Of a DNA stretch of 35,432 nucleotides, positions 24,287-35,274 are shown one piece after another (within the stretch, counting starts at the first letter, position 1; each line of letters starts with the position of its first letter). Source of the DNA: Firmicutes bacterium UBA3910 (GTDB lineage: Bacteria; Bacillota; Limnochordia; Darwinibacteriales; Darwinibacteriaceae); assembly GCA_002391465.1 (NCBI GenBank), contig DGFC01000030.1, positions 1 through 35,432 on the forward strand, given 5' to 3'. The translations under genes were made by a program, and so were the position numbers. The notes beneath the pieces are model-generated. The model was not told the DNA's origin and did no database searches. It saw nothing but the letters and a program-made list of their open reading frames with translations.

Positions 24287-24516
24287 TGCTTTGTCCTCCA
24301 ATCAACTGACTCGGGAACGGGATCAAAACCTCCCGGGTGCCAAGGATGGCACCTGCCTATTCTTAATACTGCCCACCACAGACCTTTCCACCCATGCCGT
24401 GTTATCGCTTCTACTGCATAGGAAGAACAAGTGGGGTAAAAACGACACCTAGAGGGAAGAAGGGGAGATACGTACCTTTGGTAGCATCTGATCAAAAAAA
24501 GCACGCCTTTAAGCAT
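24277..24516 (-). CDS. yidD: Membrane insertion efficiency factor YidD
   Basis: Small membrane-associated protein that assists YidC/Sec insertion. It is 79 aa from the ATG at 24516 ([20 protein letters not shown]). The family signature [15 protein letters not shown] follows near residue 24, and [17 protein letters not shown] near 53. AAGGTGAGG stands just ahead of this ATG; an in-frame GTG at 24531 is less likely. It overlaps the rnpA end by eight bases and the chosen yidC start by ten, so the three genes are probably translationally linked. Confidence 0.94.
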   Translation of the reverse strand: MLKGVLFLIRCYQRYVSPLLPSRCRFYPTCSSYAVEAITRHGWKGLWWAVLRIGRCHPWHPGGFDPVPESVDWRTKHWA

Positions 24517-24868
24517 TATCCTCACCTTCACACCTGTTAGTTCTGGTCAAAAAGCCAGATCCCTCCATTACCCGATAAACATCTTCCCGTAATTGGGAAA
24601 ATTCGGCCTGGGGAGCATTACGCTTAGCTCCTACCACAAAGGCATAGCCCGGGACAACTGTCGGAGCCAGTTCGGTGAAAATCGCCCGCAAGCGCCTCTT
24701 GATCTTATTACGAACAACCGCTTTGCCAACTTTTTTGCTTACCGCAAAACCTACCCGACTGACTTGCGCGTCAATGGGTAGGGCGGAGATCACTACATAG
24801 CGGCCGAAGTTCGGTTTGCCCTGGCGGTAGACTTGGCTGAACTGCTGCGGGCTCTTTAAGCGTTCCAA
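24509..24868 (-). CDS. rnpA: Ribonuclease P protein component
   Basis: Protein subunit that helps RNase P RNA bind and cleave pre-tRNA 5' leaders. It is 119 aa from the TTG at 24868, starting [18 protein letters not shown], the normal family start. GGGGGG is seven bases ahead of the TTG. The RNA-binding motif [19 protein letters not shown] lies near residues 50-68 and ends in the RNKIKRR signature. The frame is open to 24934 but that part runs through a hairpin and has no conserved residues. It lies directly after rpmH, the universal pairing. Confidence 0.95.
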   Translation of the reverse strand: MERLKSPQQFSQVYRQGKPNFGRYVVISALPIDAQVSRVGFAVSKKVGKAVVRNKIKRRLRAIFTELAPTVVPGYAFVVGAKRNAPQAEFSQLREDVYRVMEGSGFLTRTNRCEGEDNA

Positions 24869-24905
24869 ATAAAAACCCCCCGAATGCGGTCCGTCTAATA
24901 AATAA

Positions 24906-24923
24906 GAAAAACCCGCAAGCGGG
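24906..24923 (-). terminator. Attenuator-like hairpin between rpmH and rnpA
   Basis: On the minus strand a short GC stem (CCCG-CTTG-CGGG) is followed by TTTTTC. The stem is brief, so termination is likely partial. It would give more L34 than RNase P protein, as expected from their different needs in the cell. Confidence 0.55.
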
Positions 24924-24936
24924 CTCGAAATCACAC

Positions 24937-25071
24937 TTAAGCGGACAGCCTTGCGCGCCCTTTCCGTCTCCGACGGGCAATCACCTGGCGCCCCGAGGCC
25001 GTTCTCATTCTGGCCCTAAATCCATGTAGACGTTTTCTCTTGCGTCTCTTCGGCTGATAGGTTCTCTTCAC
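24937..25071 (-). CDS. rpmH: Ribosomal protein L34
   Basis: A 44-aa, highly basic 50S subunit protein. From the GTG at 25071 it reads [20 protein letters not shown], then [24 protein letters not shown], the full L34 sequence pattern. AGGAGG stands seven bases before the GTG. It is the first gene transcribed leftward from the origin and has a strong promoter at 25141-25112. Downstream it is followed by an attenuator hairpin and rnpA. Confidence 0.98.
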   Translation of the reverse strand: MKRTYQPKRRKRKRLHGFRARMRTASGRQVIARRRRKGRARLSA

Positions 25072-25644
25072 GCGAAACCCTCCTCTCAGTCAAGAAGCAC
25101 ATCCACAAGTGATTATACCGTATTATTTAAAACACTGTCAATAGCAAATGGCAGGAACAGGTTTTCCACAATTTCCGCAGGTTCCATCCACAATGCTGTG
25201 GATATCTGAATAAAACACACGTTCCCGTCAGCAAATCGCCCATGCATCAAACCTTTTTTATCCACAGCCTTGGGATAACTTGGGGATAGTTGGGTTTTTT
25301 GCCCCTGTGGATAACTGATTTTCAGCCGTTTTGCCTGCCTGTGTGAATTGTTTACAGAATTATTTCTCCTTTGCGTAAACCTATACCCAAGGGAGTGTGG
25401 ATAATTTTGGGGGAAAAAATATCTTTTTCCCTTAAACAGCAGGTTAACGCCGTTTGTCGAAGGCTGTGGATAACTTGTTCTTTTTGTGGATAACTCCCGT
25501 ATCCTTATTGGTAATTTGGTTAGGGGGAGATCGATTTTGTGAATAATTTGTGGGCTCCGCCAAGCGCAGAATATCAACAAGCAGGGATTTCAAAGCAAAA
25601 TCACGAAATAGTCGCTCAGCGTCTTGTTGGGAGGGTAGTAGTCG
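25072..25644. other. oriC: oriC, DnaA-box cluster upstream of dnaA
   Basis: The 573-base rpmH-dnaA gap carries five perfect DnaA boxes: TTATCCACA at 25258-25266, and its inverse TGTGGATAA at 25306-25314, 25396-25404, 25465-25473 and 25485-25493. One-mismatch boxes lie at 25162-25170, 25197-25205, 25270-25278 and 25538-25546. Most point the same way. An AT-rich inverted repeat (GGGAAAAA / TTTTTCCC) is at 25411-25431 between boxes. No protein gene is supported, and no clear dnaA promoter is seen. This is one arm of a bipartite origin; the other lies after dnaA. Confidence 0.93.
25112..25141 (-). promoter_or_regulatory. Sigma-A promoter of rpmH
   Basis: On the minus strand TTGACA (25141-25136) and TATAAT (25117-25112) are both perfect, with an 18-base spacer. 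The start point should fall near 25105, within a DnaA-box-like TGTGGATGT (25107-25099), which suggests possible DnaA influence. Confidence 0.9.
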
Positions 25645-27042
25645 ATGGAACAACAAAATCAGTTAAATTTGGTTTGGCAGGAAGTGTTAGCAATTATGGC
25701 TTCCGAGCTTGCCACGCCATCCTTTGATGCCTGGCTAAAGGACAGCCGGCCTGTTGAACTTGAGGGAAATACCCTCTATGTGGAATTTCCCAACGAGTTC
25801 ACTAAAGACTGGGTAGAAGCACGTTATACCAATCCGCTGCATAAGACACTACGCCAAGTGGTGAACAGGGATTGGGATATCCGCTTCGTGATCCCCCGGG
25901 GTGTTAAGCCTTTGGCAACTACACCAAGTACACCGGAACCTCAGCATTTCCGTAATGCTGCTGCCAATGGTGCAGGTAATAATATGGAAGAAACTCAAAG
26001 GGAAGTTGCACCGGCCGCTTCCATCTTAAATGAGCGCTACACCTTTGATTCTTTTGTTGTGGGTAATTCCAACCGCTTCGCCCATGCCGCATCCCTTGCG
26101 GTGGCGGAAGCTCCGGCCAGAGCCTATAACCCCCTCTTTCTCTACGGCGGGGTGGGGTTGGGTAAGACCCACTTGATGCACGCTATCGGTCATCATGCTT
26201 TAGCGCTCAACCCCAATCTTTCCGTTTATTATGTCACATCAGAGACATTCACCAACGATCTGATTACCGCCATCGGTAAAAAATCCATGGTTGAATTTCG
26301 CAATAAGTACCGCAATGTGGACATTCTCCTCGTGGACGACATTCAATTCGTAGCAGGTAAGGAGTCTACACAAGAAGAGTTCTTCCATACCTTTAACGCT
26401 CTCTATGAGGCGAACCGCCAGCTCATTATTTCATCGGATCGGCCTCCGAAAGACATACCAACCCTGGAAGAGCGGCTGCGCAGTAGGTTTGAGTGGGGCT
26501 TAATTACAGATATTCAACCACCTGATCTTGAGACGAGGATTGCTATCCTCAGAAAGAAGGCCGCCCAGGAAAGTCTCTACGTCGAGGATGAAGTTCTACA
26601 TTATATAGCTACACATATCCAGTCCAACATAAGGGAACTGGAAGGTGCATTGGTGCGGGTCAATGCCTATGCTGCCCTGCACGATTCGCCCATCAACCTC
26701 AGCTTGGTCACAAGGGCGCTGCAGGATATTATCAAGGCACCTGCGGCCAGGCCCGTTACCGTTGAGGTTATTCAGGAAGAAGTGGCCAAGTATTTTGGCA
26801 TTAAGACCAGTGAAATGAAGTCGAAACGGCGCACGCGGAACATCACTTTCCCCAGGCAGATCGCCATGTATTTGTCGCGGGAGTTGACAGACAACTCTCT
26901 CTCCCAGATCGGTGCTGCCTTTGGAGGACGCGATCATACAACCGTGATTCATGCCTACGAAAAGATCGACAGCGAAATGAAACTCGATCCAATGCTGAAA
27001 AATACGATTGAAGAGGTGATCGAGCGTATTCACCGTTCTTGA
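25645..27042 (+). CDS. dnaA: Chromosomal replication initiator DnaA
   Basis: AAA+ ATPase that binds DnaA boxes and opens the origin. It is 465 aa. Domain I (residues 1-85) contains [21 protein letters not shown] low-complexity domain II (about 90-130) is rich in T, P, A and N. Domain III follows: the start [21 protein letters not shown], Walker [10 protein letters not shown] and Walker B LLVDDIQF, then [21 protein letters not shown] with its arginine finger. Domain IV ends with the DNA-binding signature [15 protein letters not shown]. The ATG lies ten bases after GGGAGG. It has DnaA boxes on both sides and is probably autoregulated by them. Confidence 0.98.
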   Translation: MEQQNQLNLVWQEVLAIMASELATPSFDAWLKDSRPVELEGNTLYVEFPNEFTKDWVEARYTNPLHKTLRQVVNRDWDIRFVIPRGVKPLATTPSTPEPQHFRNAAANGAGNNMEETQREVAPAASILNERYTFDSFVVGNSNRFAHAASLAVAEAPARAYNPLFLYGGVGLGKTHLMHAIGHHALALNPNLSVYYVTSETFTNDLITAIGKKSMVEFRNKYRNVDILLVDDIQFVAGKESTQEEFFHTFNALYEANRQLIISSDRPPKDIPTLEERLRSRFEWGLITDIQPPDLETRIAILRKKAAQESLYVEDEVLHYIATHIQSNIRELEGALVRVNAYAALHDSPINLSLVTRALQDIIKAPAARPVTVEVIQEEVAKYFGIKTSEMKSKRRTRNITFPRQIAMYLSRELTDNSLSQIGAAFGGRDHTTVIHAYEKIDSEMKLDPMLKNTIEEVIERIHRS

Positions 27043-27272
27043 GAGTAAGTTGTGGATATCTCTGGGATAACGATTTTCCCCATTTTCCCTTTGTGAAGGT
27101 TGGGGATAAAATTGGACAACAATTCCCACGTTGTTCTTTTCCCTTATCCCCATAACCAAAGCGTTTACCGAGTTATCCACATCTACACACCACCTACTAC
27201 TGTTATTACTAAAAAGATCTATCTTAAAGGTCCGGGAGTCCAAAAAACGAGTATTCCACAGGAGGTATATTT
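27043..27272 (+). other. oriC: oriC, second DnaA-box cluster between dnaA and dnaN
   Basis: The 230-base gap contains a perfect box TTATCCACA at 27173-27181 and one-mismatch boxes at 27051-27059 (TGTGGATAT), 27101-27109 (TGGGGATAA) and 27144-27152 (TTATCCCCA). Just past the perfect box comes a DnaA-trio-like run and an AT-rich tract. In B. subtilis this gap holds the DNA-unwinding element, so strand opening probably starts here. The dnaN ribosome site AGGAGG is at its end. Confidence 0.9.
27194..27211 (+). promoter_or_regulatory. DnaA-trio element (origin unwinding)
   Basis: Twelve bases after a perfect DnaA box, six successive triplets read CTA-CTA-CTG-TTA-TTA-CTA, followed by AAAAAGATCTATC. 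The triplet pattern, its distance from the box and its place between dnaA and dnaN match the DnaA-trio element of B. subtilis, on which DnaA assembles along a single strand to melt the origin. Confidence 0.8.
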
Positions 27273-28364
27273 ATGCATTTTCAAATTCCAGGCTCAGAAC
27301 TGCTAGCAGCGGTCAATCTAGTGGAGAGGGCAGTAGCTTCAAACGATACCCTACCTGCCTTAACAGGTATTCACTGTGCAGCCGAAAACGGCAAGCTCAC
27401 CCTAACTGCCAATAATCTCCAGATAGCCATCAAAACGTCTGCACCATGTACCGTATTTGAACCGGGCGAGCAGATCGTCAGTGGACGTCTCTTTGCCGAG
27501 TTGGTGCGTAAATTACCTAATGACAATGTTATTGTGGAATATAAGAACAATCAGATGGCCATCAGCGCTGGTACGATGGAATTTCTCTTGAACACAATCC
27601 CTGCTGATGAGTTTCCTGAATTCGCCCAGTGTGGCGAAAAGGTGTTGTCCCTAACCGATTACGAGCTTGATCGACTAATTAGAAACAGCAGCTTTGCTGC
27701 CTCCAACGATGAGCATCAGCCCATTTTCTCCGGTGTTCTTTTAGAAGTGGTAGATAAGGACAGTTTCAATTTCATTGCAACCGATTCTAACCGCTTGGCC
27801 TATGTGGAAGGAGAAAGCGGGGTGGCGCTGGTAGAGAACCGCGAGTTCATCATTCCCAAAGCTAACCTAGCTGAACTCAATCGCTGTCTGCCCATGACTG
27901 AAGAAGTGGTGGACGTCTTTTACGGAGATAATCAGCTGGCCTTTAATTTCGCTGGTACCGTTTTCGTCACCAGACTAATTGACGGTAAATTCCCCAACTA
28001 CCGGGCTGTCATGTATCAAGAGCAGGAGACCTCTTTCGTGGTGAACCGCAAGCACTTTATTGACGCGCTAGAACGGGCAACCCTATTCAGCCGGGCAGAA
28101 AGGGTGCCGGTTATTATCGAAGTGACTGATGGAGTGCTTCAGATTGGCACAACTTCACGTCTTGGCCGAGCCCAAGAACAGTACAACGTGGAACAAGAAG
28201 GAAAAAATGAACGGGCAGCCTATTCGCCCAAATTTATCTTGGATATGCTAAAAACGATGGCAGGGGAATTAGTGGAGTTTAAATTCGAGGGTTCGCGCCA
28301 AGCCTTAATCAAACCTAAGGACAGCGACGGCCACCTCTACATCCTCATGCCCATTCGGATTTAA
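27273..28364 (+). CDS. dnaN: DNA polymerase III beta subunit (sliding clamp)
   Basis: Ring-shaped processivity clamp for the replicative polymerase. It is 363 aa with three similar clamp domains (about 1-120, 121-240 and 241-363). Family stretches include LPALTGIHCAAENGKLTLTANNLQIAI, AGTMEFLLNTIPADEFPEF, FSGVLLEV, ATDSNRLAYVEG, FVTRLIDGKFPNYRAVM and the C-terminal SDGHLYILMPIRI, which forms part of the protein-binding pocket. AGGAGG precedes the ATG by seven or eight bases. It is the first gene after the unwinding region and heads a tight run into yaaA and recF. Confidence 0.98.
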   Translation: MHFQIPGSELLAAVNLVERAVASNDTLPALTGIHCAAENGKLTLTANNLQIAIKTSAPCTVFEPGEQIVSGRLFAELVRKLPNDNVIVEYKNNQMAISAGTMEFLLNTIPADEFPEFAQCGEKVLSLTDYELDRLIRNSSFAASNDEHQPIFSGVLLEVVDKDSFNFIATDSNRLAYVEGESGVALVENREFIIPKANLAELNRCLPMTEEVVDVFYGDNQLAFNFAGTVFVTRLIDGKFPNYRAVMYQEQETSFVVNRKHFIDALERATLFSRAERVPVIIEVTDGVLQIGTTSRLGRAQEQYNVEQEGKNERAAYSPKFILDMLKTMAGELVEFKFEGSRQALIKPKDSDGHLYILMPIRI

Positions 28365-28375
28365 GGGGCGGGACA

Positions 28376-28594
28376 ATGGAGGAAATAAAAATTAGGACAG
28401 AGAGCATTCAACTTGACCAACTGCTCAAATGGGCGGGGGCAGCAGCTACCGGAGGGGAAGCGAAGTATCTGATTCAAAACGGGCAGGTTTCGGTGAATGG
28501 AAATGTGGAACTGCGTCGGAGCACCCGCGTCCAACCTGGTGATGTGGTTGAAATAGCCGGGCAGGGGAAATTCGTGGTTGGTCGTGAAGCTTAA
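28376..28594 (+). CDS. yaaA: S4-domain RNA-binding protein YaaA
   Basis: A 72-aa protein made of a single S4-like RNA-binding domain: IRTESIQLDQLLKWAGAAATGGEAK, then LIQNGQVSVNGNVELRRSTRVQPGDVVEI. In B. subtilis the equivalent gene between dnaN and recF is linked to ribosome assembly. It starts 11 bases after dnaN, and its TAA stop shares a base with the recF ATG. Confidence 0.92.
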   Translation: MEEIKIRTESIQLDQLLKWAGAAATGGEAKYLIQNGQVSVNGNVELRRSTRVQPGDVVEIAGQGKFVVGREA

Positions 28595-29700
28595 TGCACA
28601 TTCAACGGCTTAACCTGCTCAATTTTAGAAATTACAGCAGCCAGACAGTTGATCTATCGCCGGGCCTGAATATCTTCGTAGGGGATAACGCTCAGGGCAA
28701 GACCAATCTCTTAGAGGCTATCTACGTCTTGTCCTTAAGCAAATCTTATCGTACGAGCCGAGAGACCGAGCTCATAAAACACGGCGAACTCCAGACTGCC
28801 ATCCAGGCAAAGGTGCGGAAGATGGCTGTTCTCGATTTGGAGGCAGTGATCAGCCAAAACGGTCCAAAAAAGCTTTTGGTCAATGCTAAGCAGACCAGCG
28901 CCAGTTCCTTTATGGGCCAGCTAAATGTTGTCCTATTTACACCAGATAGCTTGCAGTTGGTGAAGGGGTCGCCCAGCGATCGGCGCCGCTTTTTGGACAT
29001 TCAAATCTGTCAGATTGATTCTGTGTACCGCAGTACCCTGCTGAAGTACCAGAGGGTGCTGCGTCAGCGCAACAGCCTCTTGAAAGACGCCTACCATAAT
29101 CGCTCACTCCTTAACCAGCTGCCCGCTTGGGACAGTCAGCTGTTGAATTTAGGTACTCGGGTTATTCTGCGTCGGGCCCAAGTATTGGCCGATCTGCAGA
29201 GGTATGCTCAAGAAGCCCACGGCGAGATCAGTCAAAGGCGCGAGACTTTAGAAATAGTCTACGAGCCCTTTTTCGGCCGCCTGGAGCCAGGTTGGTCCGG
29301 TGAAACAATTAGGGAAGCCTTTATCGGCGAACTGCAGGAAAAACGCCGAGAAGAGCTACAGCGAGGTTATTCACTCGTCGGGCCCCAGCGGGATGATGTT
29401 GTTTTCCTGATCAATGGACAAGAACTCAAACTCTACGGCAGCCAGGGTCAGCAGAGGACTGCGGTATTGGCCTATGTTTTGGCCGAGCTGCAGCTGATGC
29501 ACGCGGAGACGGGCGAACTTCCGGTTGTGCTTTTAGATGATGTCCTTTCCGAACTAGACCAATCCCGCCGTTCTTTTCTGTTGTCCATACTTAACAACAA
29601 AGCCCAGACCATTGTTACCACAACTAACCTGGGCTATTTCCCAACTGACCTGCTTGCAGAGATTACTACCTTTGAGATTAAAGCGGGTACAATAGTGTAG
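28594..29700 (+). CDS. recF: DNA replication and repair protein RecF
   Basis: SMC-like ATPase that helps load RecA at gaps. It is 368 aa. The N-terminus IQRLNLLNFRNYSSQTVDLSPG leads to Walker A GDNAQGKT (about residues 30-37) and TNLLEAIYVLSLSKSYRT. A signature region reads GSQGQQRTAVLAYVLAEL, and Walker B reads PVVLLDDVLSELDQSRR near 308-324. The ATG overlaps the yaaA stop codon by one base, indicating translational coupling. Confidence 0.97.
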   Translation: MHIQRLNLLNFRNYSSQTVDLSPGLNIFVGDNAQGKTNLLEAIYVLSLSKSYRTSRETELIKHGELQTAIQAKVRKMAVLDLEAVISQNGPKKLLVNAKQTSASSFMGQLNVVLFTPDSLQLVKGSPSDRRRFLDIQICQIDSVYRSTLLKYQRVLRQRNSLLKDAYHNRSLLNQLPAWDSQLLNLGTRVILRRAQVLADLQRYAQEAHGEISQRRETLEIVYEPFFGRLEPGWSGETIREAFIGELQEKRREELQRGYSLVGPQRDDVVFLINGQELKLYGSQGQQRTAVLAYVLAELQLMHAETGELPVVLLDDVLSELDQSRRSFLLSILNNKAQTIVTTTNLGYFPTDLLAEITTFEIKAGTIV

Positions 29701-29711
29701 GGGGGAAGGGG

Positions 29712-29948
29712 ATGTTTCTCCATCTCGGACAAGATGTAATGGTACCCCTGGAGGATGTGGTGAGCATCGTGAACTTGGCTGGTGTAGGGACGTCAGACAA
29801 CGAGTTACTGGTTAAAACTGCCACAGAACAAGGATTTGTGATACAATTAAGTGAGGACCCAATTTCTTGCATTGTTACAACTTCCCGTATTTATCTTTCT
29901 CCCATATCTGTCCAAACACTGCAGAAAAGGGCCTTACGAAGGTATTAG
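29712..29948 (+). CDS. remB: RemB/YaaB family regulator (DUF370)
   Basis: A 78-aa protein with the DUF370 start MFLHLGQDVMVPLEDVVSIVNL. In B. subtilis RemB (YaaB) lies between recF and gyrB and affects biofilm-matrix gene expression; its paralogue RemA binds DNA. The position here is identical. AGGGGGGAAGGGG precedes the ATG. The last part, YLSPISVQTLQKRAL, keeps the family's typical S-x-x-T-L-x-K-R end. Confidence 0.9.
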   Translation: MFLHLGQDVMVPLEDVVSIVNLAGVGTSDNELLVKTATEQGFVIQLSEDPISCIVTTSRIYLSPISVQTLQKRALRRY

Positions 29949-29994
29949 TTTGAATCTAGATTGAATCTATTCGTTAGGTAAGGAGAGTCGGTAG

Positions 29995-31917
<1,923 letters not shown>

Positions 31918-31956
31918 CCTTGAGGTTTTGAGAATAAATTGTAGGGGTGCATGTTT

Positions 31957-34425
31957 TTGAGTATAAACGTACGAGATGGCAAAGTAATCCCCATTCGAAT
32001 AAGCGATGAAATGAAAACATCGTATCTAAACTATGCCATGAGTGTCATTGTGGAACGTGCCCTGCCAGACGTGCGGGACGGGCTAAAGCCCGTTCAGCGC
32101 CGTATTCTTTACGGTATGCTGGAACTGGGTAATAGGCCGGATCGGCCCCACAAGAAATCGGCGAGAATTGTGGGTGACGTCATGGGTAAGTACCATCCCC
32201 ACGGTGACAGCGCCATTTACGACGCCATGGTGCGTATGGCCCAGCCCTTTTCCTACCGGGCCATGTTAGTGGACGGCCACGGCAACTTCGGCAGTGTTGA
32301 CGGTGACCCGCCTGCTGCCATGCGTTACACTGAAGCGCGCCTTTCGCCTGTGGCCATGGAAATGCTGCGTGATATTGATCGGGACACAGTCGATTTCATT
32401 CCCAACTTTGATGAAACGTTAGAACAGCCGGCAGTACTGCCCAGTAGGTTCCCCAATCTGCTGGTGAACGGTGCAGCCGGAATTGCGGTGGGTATGGCCA
32501 CAAATATTCCTCCCCATAACCTGGGTGAAGTCATTGACGCCATTATTGAGTTGATCGATAACCCCGATGCTACCATGGAAGATCTCATGTCCCATGTGAA
32601 GGGGCCTGACTTTCCCACCGGGGGGATTATCCGGGGTGTAGAGGGTATTCGAGATGCCTACGCCACCGGACGGGGAAGGGTGATTATGCGGGCTAAGTGT
32701 CAGATTGAGGCTATGGCCAATGGCAAGCACCGCATTTTAGTCACAGAGCTTCCCTATCAGGTGAACAAATCCCGTCTGATTGAAAAAATAGCCGATTTGG
32801 TACGGGAAAAACGGGTGGACGGAATCACCGATCTCAGGGATGAGTCTGATAAGACCGGTATGCGCATCGTGATTGAACTGCGGCGCGATGCCAATCCAAA
32901 CGTGGTTTTGAACCGCCTGTACAAATTCAGCCAGCTCGAGGACACTTTCGGTGTGATTATGCTCGCCCTGGTTGATAACGAACCTAAGGTCTTGAGTTTG
33001 AAAGAAACGCTCAATCATTACATTGATCATCAGGTCGATGTGATTGTGCGGCGGACTCGTTTTGATTTGCGCAAGGCAGAAGAGCGAGCCCATATCTTGG
33101 AAGGCTACCGCATTGCTTTAGACCACATTGATGAGATCATTGCCCTGATCCGCTCAGCTCAAAACGATCAGGTGGCCAAAGAGGGCCTCATGTCTCGTTT
33201 TTCACTTTCGGAACGTCAGGCAGTTGCCATCTTGGATATGCAGCTGCGCCGCCTGACCGGATTGGAGCGGGACAAAGTTGAGGCGGAGTATCAGGAGCTG
33301 CTGAAGACAATCGCCAGACTGAAGGCGATCCTTGGCGACATGAACCTCGTTTACAACATTATTAAAGAAGAACTACTCGAGATCAGAGACAAATATGCCG
33401 ATGAACGCCGAACTAGGATCGTGGCGCAAACGGGCGAACTGGATGTGGAAGATCTGATCGCGGAAGAGGATATTGTTGTTACCATGACCCACCAGGGTTA
33501 CATCAAACGCCTGCCCGTTGACACCTACCGTGCCCAGCGCCGGGGAGGGAAGGGGATTACCGCCCTTAATACCCGGGCAGAGGATTTCGTGGAACAGCTG
33601 TTTATCGCCAGCACCCACAGCTACGTCCTCTTCTTTACCAATCAGGGCAGGGTGTACCGTCTGAGGGGTCATGAAATACCAGAGGCGGGCCGTAATGCCA
33701 GGGGCTTTGCGGTGATCAACTTGATCAACCTAGAGCCTGGCGAACGGATCCAAGCTACCATTCCCATTAAGGAATACTCTGACGATCTGTACCTAACCAT
33801 GGCCACCCGCAATGGAACGATCAAGAAGACGGTCCTGAGCGAATTCGATACCAACCGCAGTGGCGGCTTGATCTGCATCACCTTAGTTGATGACGATGAA
33901 TTGGTGGGCATCGAGCTCACAGACGGCAGTAAGGAACTGGTTCTAGTTACTCAGGAAGGGCAAGCCATCCGCTTCGCGGAGGATCAGATCAGGTCCATGG
34001 GGCGCTCGGCCCAAGGAGTAATTGGTATCAGGCTCGATCCAGATGATAAAGTAGTAGGTCTGGGTGTGGTGGCAGATGGTGCCGATCTTCTGGTTGTAAC
34101 AGAGCGGGGCTTCGGTAAGCGTACCCCACTTGACGAGTACAGACCAGTCAACCGGGGCGGTAAGGGCGTGTTGACCCTCAGAAAAACGGAACGCACAGGT
34201 CCCATCGTAGGCATTTTGGTAGTACATGAATCCAGTGAAGCGATGCTCCTGTCTAAGGAAGGAATTGCGATCCGTATCAAAGTTGACGAGATCTCCCAGA
34301 TGGGACGCAACACCCAAGGGGTAACCCTAATGCGCCTTGATGATGACGACGAGGTTGTTGCTGTGGCCAACATCGTAGGGAAAGACGACGAGGACGAATC
34401 CACCTCTGACGCAGACGAAAGCTAA
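31957..34425 (+). CDS. gyrA: DNA gyrase subunit A
   Basis: DNA-cutting half of gyrase. It is 822 aa from the TTG at 31957, nine bases after AGGGG; an ATG at 31951 is in frame but almost touches that site. The winged-helix/tower part has [23 protein letters not shown], the quinolone-region [22 protein letters not shown] with the usual serine and aspartate (no common resistance change), and the catalytic tyrosine in MRYTEARLS. The C-terminal beta-pinwheel has the gyrase-specific GyrA box QRRGGKG near residue 525, which excludes topoisomerase IV. The tail is acidic ([13 protein letters not shown]). It follows gyrB by 39 bases. Confidence 0.96.
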   Translation: MSINVRDGKVIPIRISDEMKTSYLNYAMSVIVERALPDVRDGLKPVQRRILYGMLELGNRPDRPHKKSARIVGDVMGKYHPHGDSAIYDAMVRMAQPFSYRAMLVDGHGNFGSVDGDPPAAMRYTEARLSPVAMEMLRDIDRDTVDFIPNFDETLEQPAVLPSRFPNLLVNGAAGIAVGMATNIPPHNLGEVIDAIIELIDNPDATMEDLMSHVKGPDFPTGGIIRGVEGIRDAYATGRGRVIMRAKCQIEAMANGKHRILVTELPYQVNKSRLIEKIADLVREKRVDGITDLRDESDKTGMRIVIELRRDANPNVVLNRLYKFSQLEDTFGVIMLALVDNEPKVLSLKETLNHYIDHQVDVIVRRTRFDLRKAEERAHILEGYRIALDHIDEIIALIRSAQNDQVAKEGLMSRFSLSERQAVAILDMQLRRLTGLERDKVEAEYQELLKTIARLKAILGDMNLVYNIIKEELLEIRDKYADERRTRIVAQTGELDVEDLIAEEDIVVTMTHQGYIKRLPVDTYRAQRRGGKGITALNTRAEDFVEQLFIASTHSYVLFFTNQGRVYRLRGHEIPEAGRNARGFAVINLINLEPGERIQATIPIKEYSDDLYLTMATRNGTIKKTVLSEFDTNRSGGLICITLVDDDELVGIELTDGSKELVLVTQEGQAIRFAEDQIRSMGRSAQGVIGIRLDPDDKVVGLGVVADGADLLVVTERGFGKRTPLDEYRPVNRGGKGVLTLRKTERTGPIVGILVVHESSEAMLLSKEGIAIRIKVDEISQMGRNTQGVTLMRLDDDDEVVAVANIVGKDDEDESTSDADES

Positions 34426-34444
34426 TTAAATCCAGCAAGAAAAG

Positions 34445-34480
34445 AGGCCTCGCTTTCGAGCGGGGCCTTATGCTGTTTTC
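34445..34480 (+). terminator. Terminator of the gyrase operon
   Basis: A 10-bp stem (AGGCCTCGCT / AGCGGGGCCT, one G-T pair) closed by a stable TTCG tetraloop, followed by TATGCTGTTTTCC. The T-run is interrupted, so termination may be incomplete. Confidence 0.75.
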
Positions 34481-34541
34481 CGAAGGATGGACATTCTACG
34501 AGGATTTGGCATGCCTCCGGTAGATGGGGAGTTGATGATTC

Positions 34542-35024
34542 ATGGTTACACTTGAACGAATAACAGCAGACAACTTTGAAGAGTGTATCAGCCTAACCTT
34601 GACAGAACGGCAGCGAGATTTCATTGCATCCAACGCCTACAGTCTATGTGAAGCCTATGCTCTGACCAATCACGAGCTGTACACTCCCATGCCCTATGCC
34701 ATCTATCACGGGGATAGGATGGTTGGGTTTACCATGGCCATCTACCAACCTAAGGACTACAATGATCCAGAGGATGACGAGGATGTGTATTATCTGGCCA
34801 GGATCATGATTGATCAGCAGTATCAAGGACGCGGCTACGGCAAGGCTGCACTGCAGAAAATGATCGATCTGATCAAGACCTTTCCCCATGGACCCGCAAC
34901 ATGTGTTGTTTTGTCCAGCAATCCGGAAAACGAACCTGCCTACTCCTTATTCAAATCCTTTGGGTTTCGTGAAATGGGAATGATGGATGCAGGTGGAGAC
35001 AACTATCTCAGGTTGGACCTGTAG
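34542..35024 (+). CDS. GNAT-family N-acetyltransferase (spermine/spermidine acetyltransferase-like)
   Basis: A 160-aa acetyl-CoA-dependent transferase. It starts VTLERITADNFEECISLTLTERQRDFIASN, like the polyamine acetyltransferases BltD and PaiA. The acetyl-CoA loop is seen in RIMIDQQYQGRGYGKAALQKMI (Q-x-x-G-x-G/A as QGRGYG, near residues 98-103). The motif SSNPENEPAYSLFKSFGF follows near 125, and the end is a typical C-terminal strand. The substrate is inferred only from this resemblance. GGGGAG is about ten bases before the ATG. It sits alone between the gyrase terminator and the rRNA promoters. Confidence 0.85.
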   Translation: MVTLERITADNFEECISLTLTERQRDFIASNAYSLCEAYALTNHELYTPMPYAIYHGDRMVGFTMAIYQPKDYNDPEDDEDVYYLARIMIDQQYQGRGYGKAALQKMIDLIKTFPHGPATCVVLSSNPENEPAYSLFKSFGFREMGMMDAGGDNYLRLDL

Positions 35025-35053
35025 GGCATGTACACTCCAATTCATGCCCTTTA
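35023..35053 (+). terminator. Candidate terminator after the acetyltransferase gene
   Basis: An 8-bp perfect stem (AGGGCATG / CATGCCCT) with a 12-base loop starts within the stop codon and is followed by TTAT. The large loop and short T-run make it a modest candidate. Confidence 0.45.
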
Positions 35054-35086
35054 TCGCTGCGGAGACACAAAAAAGCAAAATCCCTG

Positions 35087-35115
35087 TTGACATGACATAT
35101 AATCCGTGCTATAGT
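35087..35115 (+). promoter_or_regulatory. rRNA operon promoter P1
   Basis: TTGACA (35087-35092) and TATAGT (35110-35115) with a 17-base spacer, preceded by an A-rich stretch. The start would be near 35122. It is placed after gyrA like the B. subtilis rrnO operon. A small GC hairpin followed by ATTTTT lies immediately downstream of the start. Confidence 0.85.
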
Positions 35116-35181
35116 TATGAAGCTGTCCCCTGCGGGGGGCATTTTTATCCCTCATTTCCTCATTTTCTTGTCAGAGAATGA

Positions 35182-35210
35182 TTGACGGAGTGGGATAAAC
35201 ATGATAATAT
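35182..35210 (+). promoter_or_regulatory. rRNA operon promoter P2
   Basis: TTGACG (35182-35187) is followed after 15 bases by GATAAT or after 17 bases by TAATAT. With P1 it forms the tandem promoter arrangement typical of Firmicute rRNA operons. Confidence 0.65.
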
Positions 35211-35274
35211 ATCTGTGCGGTCGCAAAAAAGCAAGAAAACCCTGTATTCATGGGTGATGATCGCAAAACAAGGG

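Noticed and set aside
28180..28195. parS-like sequence inside dnaN
   Set aside because: Only 13 of 16 bases match and the left half is broken, unlike the four perfect copies near parB.
32180..32340. Quinolone-resistance change in gyrA
   Set aside because: The serine and aspartate of the HGDSAIYD region are the usual susceptible residues.
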